From the NCBI GenBank assembly GCA_010672185.1, contig JAAHHL010000188.1, positions 1 to 9,461 of the forward strand: DNA of 9,461 nt, given 5' to 3'. The first letter of the stretch is position 1; each line of letters starts with the position of its first letter. Under the pieces are notes generated by a model. The model was not told the DNA's origin, did no database searches, and saw nothing but the letters and a program-made list of their open reading frames with translations. Below are positions 5,462 through 9,461 of the stretch, piece after piece. The position numbers and the translations under genes are program-made. The DNA is from Caldora sp. SIO3E6. Lineage in GTDB: Bacteria; Cyanobacteriota; Cyanobacteriia; Cyanobacteriales; Coleofasciculaceae.

Positions 5462-7615
5462 TCAAACCTGAAAAACTTGTTCTTGAATAATTGCTCCCTT
5501 TTCCTGTAAAACTGATAACATTTTTTCAGATATGCCGGAGTGTCGTAAAATTCTGGCTCCATCAAGCTTTGCTTGTTCGATATTGGTATTGAACAGGTTC
5601 GCACCAACAAGATTAGCATTGGTCAAGTCTGCATTACTGAGATTGACGTGGCGTAGCAGAGTATAACTCAAATCAGTATTGCTTAAATTAGCACCGCTCA
5701 AGTCGGTACGGCTGAGATTTGCGCCGTTTAGATTGGCACGGTTCAAATCCGCACCACTGAGATTAGCACCGTTGAGATTGGCTCCTTCAAGGTTGGCATC
5801 TTGCAGATCAGTGTGACACAAGTCAGCGTCACTCAAATTAGTCTTGCTCAAATCAGCTTTACTCAAGCAGGCATGTTGGAGTTGAGCTTTCCTCAAATCT
5901 GCGTGGTATAAATTGGCTTCCCTGAGGTTAGATCTATTCAAACTAGCATTTTTGAGATTGGCATTGCTGAGGTCAGCCTGTTGTAAATTGGTATGGTTTA
6001 GTTGAGCTGCGATTAAACTAGCACCACGAAAGTTAACCTGCTGTAACTGAGCACGGCGCAGATCCGCATCCCAAAGGCTAGCACCGCTTAAATCAGCACT
6101 GTGCAAGTGAGCTACTGTTAATTTTGTACCATTAAGTATAGCTTTACTCAAGTTGGCTTTTTTGAGTTTGGCAAGACTCAAGTTGGCATCGCTCAAGTTA
6201 GCACAACTCAGGTTAGCACCCCGTAGATCAGCATCACTAAAGTTACTACCACGTATGTCAGTACCGCTGAGATCAGCATCCTGCAAGTCAACGCCTTTTA
6301 GCTGAGGAAAGATGCGGTAGCTATCAAGATCAATAACTTTTTGATTATCTGGTTGAGCATCTTTGACTTTGACTAAACTATACTGAACATTTTCCGTATG
6401 GACAGCAAATACGATGTTAAAAACTTCCAAAAAATTAATAAACCATTGACATTCTTGCTCCGGATAATCTTCGTAATAGCGAATTAACTGAGCAAGACAA
6501 GCATCTAAATGGTTACGAACATATTTACAGATCAGAATTATTTTGAGTAGGGGGATTACGAGGTCTAGAGGATTATTCTGATTAACAATCTGTATAAATA
6601 ATTGGGATGGTTCTTGATTGTCTTCAGTAAGCAAAAACTCAATAACTCTTCTACAGGTTCGTATTAATAAATCAACGCTTAACCTATCTTCATCATAGGA
6701 TTCATAAAGCCTGTCTAGCTTTTGAGACAAATTGGCACTGAAAATTTCTAGTGTACTTTCACTTCTAATCGACAAATTTAAATATTTTTGTAAATTCTGC
6801 TTAAAATTATTATAGTTTATATTTTTTGTTTGTTGTATAAATATATTGGCGTAGTTAGTGTAACTAAATAAAAGATTTGTCGCTACAGTTTCTTTGATTA
6901 AATTAATTAGTCCATCTTCTTCTATACTTGTTGGATTAATACATTTTTCTTTAGTTTGTTCCTGATCCGTACTATTAGAATCACAGCGAACCGTATACAT
7001 AGCTAAATCAAAATTGAACTTTTCTTTGAGTTTTTGGGCTGTCTTTTTAGCAAGTTCTCGCTGCTCTATCGGATTACTGGTGTTAAGGTATTGAGGAACT
7101 AGTAAATAAGAGGTATAACGATGGCTCCAATAACCTTGATTGCGAGTGTTGTAGGGAGCTGCAAATAGTTTAATTTCTTGATAGTCTTCACTATTGATAA
7201 ATCTTTTAAGCCAACTTTTCAGATAATTTGCATTTGTAGACCGGTTAGACCGATGATTGCTCGACTCTCCCAAGATTTGAATCAGCATTTGTATCGCTTG
7301 ATAGTTTCTCTTGGAAGACCAGTTGTTGATCAGGATATAGCAACTTCTTTTGATGGTGTTAACAAAAATTTGTTCATTATTATTAACAATAATTTGACCA
7401 AGAGCCTGGACTGCATTTGGGTTGAGCGCTTCTTCTCCATCAATAAATAAAGCCTTGAATTCTAACAACACTGTTTCTGAGGGAGATTGATTCACAGTTT
7501 TGATAAAAAACTCATAAACCAATTCCTGAGCTTGCTGAATAGCTATAGGGTCTAGTCTATTGCTTTGATGCTCAGAACTAGATAGAGAATTGTTTAGCAA
7601 AATACGCCCAGCCAT
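5462..7615 (-). CDS. large pentapeptide-repeat protein with an unrecognised N-terminal half
   Basis: A 717-residue protein from ATG 7615 (an in-frame TTG lies 12 nt upstream; neither has a clear Shine-Dalgarno sequence). Residues about 440-688 are a continuous run of roughly 50 pentapeptide repeats of the A(D/N)LXX type, for example ADLSG, ANLNG and TDLSG, with Leu or Phe at the central position. Such runs fold into a right-handed square beta-helix with about four repeats per turn, so about 12 turns here. Residues 1-430 are mostly helical, polar and Asn/Gln-rich, with no catalytic motif I can name. The segment around 125-185 (SWLKRFINSEDYQEIKLFAA, then YWSHRYTSYLLVPQYL) looks the most conserved-like. 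There is no signal peptide or clear membrane helix. The tail after the repeats (ISEKMLSVLQEKGAII) is a short cap. Function unknown; a scaffold or binding role is likely from the repeat fold. Confidence 0.9.
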   Translation of the reverse strand: MAGRILLNNSLSSSEHQSNRLDPIAIQQAQELVYEFFIKTVNQSPSETVLLEFKALFIDGEEALNPNAVQALGQIIVNNNEQIFVNTIKRSCYILINNWSSKRNYQAIQMLIQILGESSNHRSNRSTNANYLKSWLKRFINSEDYQEIKLFAAPYNTRNQGYWSHRYTSYLLVPQYLNTSNPIEQRELAKKTAQKLKEKFNFDLAMYTVRCDSNSTDQEQTKEKCINPTSIEEDGLINLIKETVATNLLFSYTNYANIFIQQTKNINYNNFKQNLQKYLNLSIRSESTLEIFSANLSQKLDRLYESYDEDRLSVDLLIRTCRRVIEFLLTEDNQEPSQLFIQIVNQNNPLDLVIPLLKIILICKYVRNHLDACLAQLIRYYEDYPEQECQWFINFLEVFNIVFAVHTENVQYSLVKVKDAQPDNQKVIDLDSYRIFPQLKGVDLQDADLSGTDIRGSNFSDADLRGANLSCANLSDANLSLAKLKKANLSKAILNGTKLTVAHLHSADLSGASLWDADLRRAQLQQVNFRGASLIAAQLNHTNLQQADLSNANLKNASLNRSNLREANLYHADLRKAQLQHACLSKADLSKTNLSDADLCHTDLQDANLEGANLNGANLSGADLNRANLNGANLSRTDLSGANLSNTDLSYTLLRHVNLSNADLTNANLVGANLFNTNIEQAKLDGARILRHSGISEKMLSVLQEKGAIIQEQVFQV

Positions 7616-8316
7616 AACAGGCAACAAAGATAGCTTTTCTAACTATAATATCAAGATTTGGCAGAAATCATTAAAAAGAAGTTTACTACTCTTTTCAAGA
7701 AGGCGACAAAGCCAGAAACAATTAGTACTCCCTCAAGAAGAGTTGTGGGAGAGAAGTTTGCTATGCTTGCGTGCAGCTTAGGGGCAATAGTATTTTGACA
7801 AAAGTGGGATGATCCTAAAGAATTAGAGTTTATCTGAGAATTATTGAAGCTTAGGAGAAAAAGCTGATTTAATCTGGCTACTTGCATCCTGAGTGTTATT
7901 GATCCAGCTAAGTTTGCTTAACCTACTGACCAAAAGCAACTTACAATTTTTGCCTTCCTGCCCTGGCTCTCCTCAATCAAATAGTCCCTTATTGGTTACT
8001 ATCTTAACTTTTCCGGCTAGCCAGAGTTTTGATTTTCGGGCATGATTGTTAGTTAATTGACCTGTAAATATTAGCAGTTAGGTCTTAACAATTTATCTCT
8101 TGAGTCGAAAAATCACATCAACCTTTAGGTATAGAAAGTTTTAAGGTTTCCCTCAAAAGTTCGTTGATCATAACTAAAATCAAGCAAAAGAATATTTTTT
8201 TATCGAAAGAATATTTTATCCAACAATTAAAAACTGTAACATAATGTAAAAAAGCTCAAAATTTATAAAAATATCTTTAGATTTTAATCTTCAAACATGT
8301 GCTATTGCTACTCATC
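7616..8316. other. 700-bp region without a convincing gene, AT-rich in its right half
   Basis: The region lies between the start of the pentapeptide gene and the end of nrtS. I translated 7621-8040 on the plus strand and examined the overlapping frames at 7590-7781 (+), 7651-7887 (-) and about 7651-7798 (+). None has a ribosome site or recognisable protein family. From about 8040 the sequence is strongly AT-rich. The promoter of the pentapeptide gene must lie in the left part; TATTAT/TATAGT candidates on the minus strand near 7640-7650 have no good -35 partner. The rest may be decayed DNA. Confidence 0.5.
8187..8217. repeat. direct repeat AAAGAATATTTT x2
   Basis: Two identical 12-mers (8187-8198 and 8206-8217), 19 bp apart from start to start, each followed by a T-rich stretch ending in ATC. 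They sit in an AT-rich non-coding stretch. A binding site pair is possible, but chance is not excluded in such AT-rich DNA. Confidence 0.5.
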
Positions 8317-8586
8317 CTAGTCTTTCTTCTGTTGTCGTGTTTGTTGTTGCTCATGCCTAGAGCGCGATCGCATAGTATATTGCCCGTGGATATTAACGGA
8401 GTAGGGAACTAAGTAGCTGATCAATCCGGCTATCCATCGCTGACTGGTCATCTTACCTTGCACCAAGGCTGAGCCATGATTAATAGTAAACAATATCGAA
8501 CCGACAACTACAGATACCTTAAGTGCAGTTGGCATCAGCTTTTCGTCCAACAGAGCAGCACCAAATTTTTTGAGAGGCGAGTTCAT
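8317..8586 (-). CDS. nrtS: NrtS family nitrate/nitrite transporter
   Basis: An 89-residue membrane protein of the NrtS family. Two hydrophobic segments, about 19-36 (PTALKVSVVVGSILFTIN) and 51-66 (WIAGLISYLVPYSVNI), surround the family signature HGSALVQGKMT (37-47), and HGQY (67-70) follows the second. Characterised relatives in Synechococcus PCC 7002 (NrtS1 and NrtS2) act together as a low-molecular-weight nitrate/nitrite importer; only one gene is seen here, so it acts alone or its partner lies elsewhere. The frame is open upstream to 8685, but that part is repeat-derived and does not look like NrtS, so ATG 8586 is preferred. No Shine-Dalgarno sequence is visible. The tail (RSRSRHEQQQTRQQKK) is highly basic and likely cytosolic. 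It lies 114 bp after nadD on the same strand. No clear NtcA site was seen. Confidence 0.85.
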   Translation of the reverse strand: MNSPLKKFGAALLDEKLMPTALKVSVVVGSILFTINHGSALVQGKMTSQRWIAGLISYLVPYSVNIHGQYTMRSRSRHEQQQTRQQKKD

Positions 8587-8601
8587 GGTTTGAGTTTGGG
8601 G

Positions 8602-8698
8602 AAATGGGGAGACGCGGAGACGCGGGGATGTGGAATACAATTTTTCTGACCTCTCAATTCCCAAAAAACAAATGACAAATGACAAATGACAAATGACA
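8602..8698. repeat. composite repeat between nadD and nrtS
   Basis: On the plus strand this reads a G-rich part with two tandem GAGACGCG (8609-8624), then a single CAATTCCC (8655-8662), then four perfect ACAAATG heptamers (8668-8695) and ACAA. The module order matches positions 1-178. It fills the nadD-nrtS gap and forms the 5' leader of nrtS on the other strand. Confidence 0.85.
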
Positions 8699-8700
8699 AT

Positions 8701-9336
8701 TCATAAGTACAACTTTTTTTGCTGAATATAGTCTTCCACAGGAGCGGTCACGGCTTCAGTATCTCCCTGTACACGATATCCTGTAGAAGAGACTCCCGGT
8801 ATTTGTACATCTGCGATCGCAATTTTGGCTCCTAGTTTTCTGAGCTGCTCTAAATCTTGCTCCTTAATCAGATATCCTGAACGAGGTATTACCTGTAGTC
8901 TAATTTGTTGTAACAGTTGTTCAATTTGATACCAACGGAGCATCTGAAACAATAAATCAGAACCAACTACCAGGGTTAGTTCTGGCTCTATCCCCCATTG
9001 CTGTCTCACCTTAGCTACCGTTTCCCAAGTTCTGGGGCTACTAAGAGTGGGATAAACTCCCAAGTTCTGGTAAGGGGATTCGATCTCATCTATGAGTAAT
9101 CGTAGCATTTGCGATCGCTCCTCCAAAGTAGTCTGGTGAGACTTAAAAGGATTATCCGAAGCCCAAACTACTACCTTGTCGTAGTGATGGGAGAGCCAGC
9201 TCAGAATTGCCTTATGAGCAGCAGTTGGCGGATCAGCACTAGTACCGAACAAAGCGATTTTGTTATTTGTTGTTTGTTGTTTGTTATTTGTTGTTTGTTG
9301 TTTGTTGTTTGTTATTGGTTGTTTGTTATTTGTCAT
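8701..9336 (-). CDS. nadD: nicotinate-nucleotide adenylyltransferase, NadD-type
   Basis: A 211-residue enzyme that would transfer AMP from ATP to nicotinate mononucleotide in NAD synthesis, in the cytosol. The nucleotidyltransferase motif is GTSADPPTAAH (31-41), where T38-A-A-H41 takes the place of the usual (H/T)XGH. G125-S-D127 with W135 matches the conserved GXD...W segment, and SSTGYR (183-188) matches the C-terminal ISSTXIR motif that binds ATP phosphate. Residues 1-25 (TNNKQQT-like) are not enzyme sequence: they are translated from a 7-bp repeat tract. ATG 9336 is nevertheless the only standard start before the motif; an in-frame TGA lies two codons upstream (9342-9340) and the domain begins at K26. 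Without the tail the length is about 185, normal for the family. nrtS follows on the same strand. Assignment to NadD rather than another nucleotidyltransferase is by motif. Confidence 0.85.
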   Translation of the reverse strand: MTNNKQPITNNKQQTTNNKQQTTNNKIALFGTSADPPTAAHKAILSWLSHHYDKVVVWASDNPFKSHQTTLEERSQMLRLLIDEIESPYQNLGVYPTLSSPRTWETVAKVRQQWGIEPELTLVVGSDLLFQMLRWYQIEQLLQQIRLQVIPRSGYLIKEQDLEQLRKLGAKIAIADVQIPGVSSTGYRVQGDTEAVTAPVEDYIQQKKLYL

Positions 9337-9357
9337 TTGTCATTTGTTATTGGTTGT
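9267..9357. repeat. heptamer STRR (minus strand AYAACAA/ACAACAA/ATGACAA), 13 units
   Basis: Thirteen heptamers on the minus strand, mostly ACAACAA and ATAACAA, with two consecutive ATGACAA units at 9330-9343. Ten of the units (9336 down to 9267) are translated as the N-terminal tail of NadD. Because 7 is not a multiple of 3, three units encode one seven-residue period (TNNKQQT). Confidence 0.95.
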
Positions 9358-9376
9358 TTGGGATTTGTTCTCTTTC

Positions 9377-9461
9377 TTGTCTCCCTTGTCTCCCTTGTCT
9401 CCCTTGTCTCCCTTGTCTCCCTTGTCTCCCTTGTCTCCCTTGTCTCCCTTGTCTCCCTTGT
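9377..9461. repeat. 9-bp tandem repeat TTGTCTCCC x9+, running off the window
   Basis: Nine perfect copies (9377-9457) plus TTGT at the window edge, so the full length is unknown. Read on the minus strand the unit is GGGAGACAA, similar to the GACAAGGAG repeats at 22-57. It lies about 40 bp upstream of the nadD start codon, in the sense orientation of that gene. Confidence 0.97.

Noticed and set aside
5124..5490. Open frames on both strands across the 89-bp repeats, encoding a duplicated WAGFDRNIAVKWPRLSLN-type sequence
   Set aside because: The duplication of the peptide is explained by the duplicated non-coding repeat; the frames run into heptamer DNA and have no start signals.
7178..7450. 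Plus-strand open frame opposite the pentapeptide-repeat gene
   Set aside because: Antisense shadow inside the N-terminal half of that gene, with no ribosome site.
7613..7627. TTG 7627 as the start of the pentapeptide-repeat protein
   Set aside because: It adds only four residues, has no Shine-Dalgarno sequence, and an ATG follows at 7615.
7590..7887. Three overlapping short frames (7590-7781 plus, 7651-7887 minus, about 7651-7798 plus)
   Set aside because: They overlap each other, lack ribosome sites and resemble no family. The third reads somewhat protein-like (KKKFTTLFKKATKPE) but has only a TTG start next to a TATAAT-like string.
8587..8685. 33-codon N-terminal extension of NrtS
   Set aside because: The frame is open by chance through repeat DNA; NrtS homology begins after ATG 8586.
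9377..9461. Tandem 9-mers considered as a CRISPR array
   Set aside because: The unit is 9 bp with no spacers; it is a simple tandem repeat, as are the heptamer tracts.

Overview
The window looks like a filamentous, Nostocales-type cyanobacterium. It has six perfect copies of the HIP1 octamer GCGATCGC (starts 2278, 2492, 4316, 8364, 8813, 9111), many 7-bp short tandemly repeated repeats (STRRs) and 9-bp tandem tracts between genes, and cyanobacterial families such as DUF2358, NrtS and long pentapeptide-repeat proteins. There are no rRNA or tRNA genes, no CRISPR array and no intact insertion sequence.

Layout, left to right. 1-178: three tandem-repeat modules that run up to the start codon of a PotD-like polyamine-binding Tat lipoprotein (179-1291). 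1517-2250: a two-gene toxin-antitoxin module (UPF0175 antitoxin, DUF3368 PIN-like toxin) with a 4-bp overlap. 2503-4575, all on the minus strand: a decayed accessory block. In transcription order it holds a gene resembling DNA phosphorothioation-associated protein 4, a 50-codon startless remnant, a small GIY-YIG protein with its own promoter and ribosome site, a MITE-like element, and the C-terminal part of a radical SAM/SPASM enzyme that lacks the radical SAM cysteine motif. 4740-5201: a DUF2358 protein. 5217-5456: a 96-bp-period duplication and a heptamer tract between convergent genes. 5462-7615 (minus): a 717-residue protein with an unrecognised helical N-terminal half and about 50 pentapeptide repeats. 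7616-8316: about 700 bp of mostly AT-rich DNA without a convincing gene. 8317-8586 (minus): NrtS nitrate/nitrite transporter. 8701-9336 (minus): NadD-type nicotinate-nucleotide adenylyltransferase. 9267-9461: repeat tracts that supply the nadD start codon and first codons.

The genes do not form one pathway. Housekeeping or transport genes (potD, DUF2358, nrtS, nadD) are mixed with accessory and defence-type genes (toxin-antitoxin, Dnd-associated, GIY-YIG, SPASM remnant).

I saw no complete new system. The most interesting signals are two: the same ordered composite repeat (G-rich 8/9-mer, then CAATTCC, then ACAAAYG) recurs in the leaders of potD, nrtS and nadD, and in nadD the 7-bp tract is translated between the start codon and the catalytic motif, so any net gain or loss of units other than a multiple of three would shift the reading frame.
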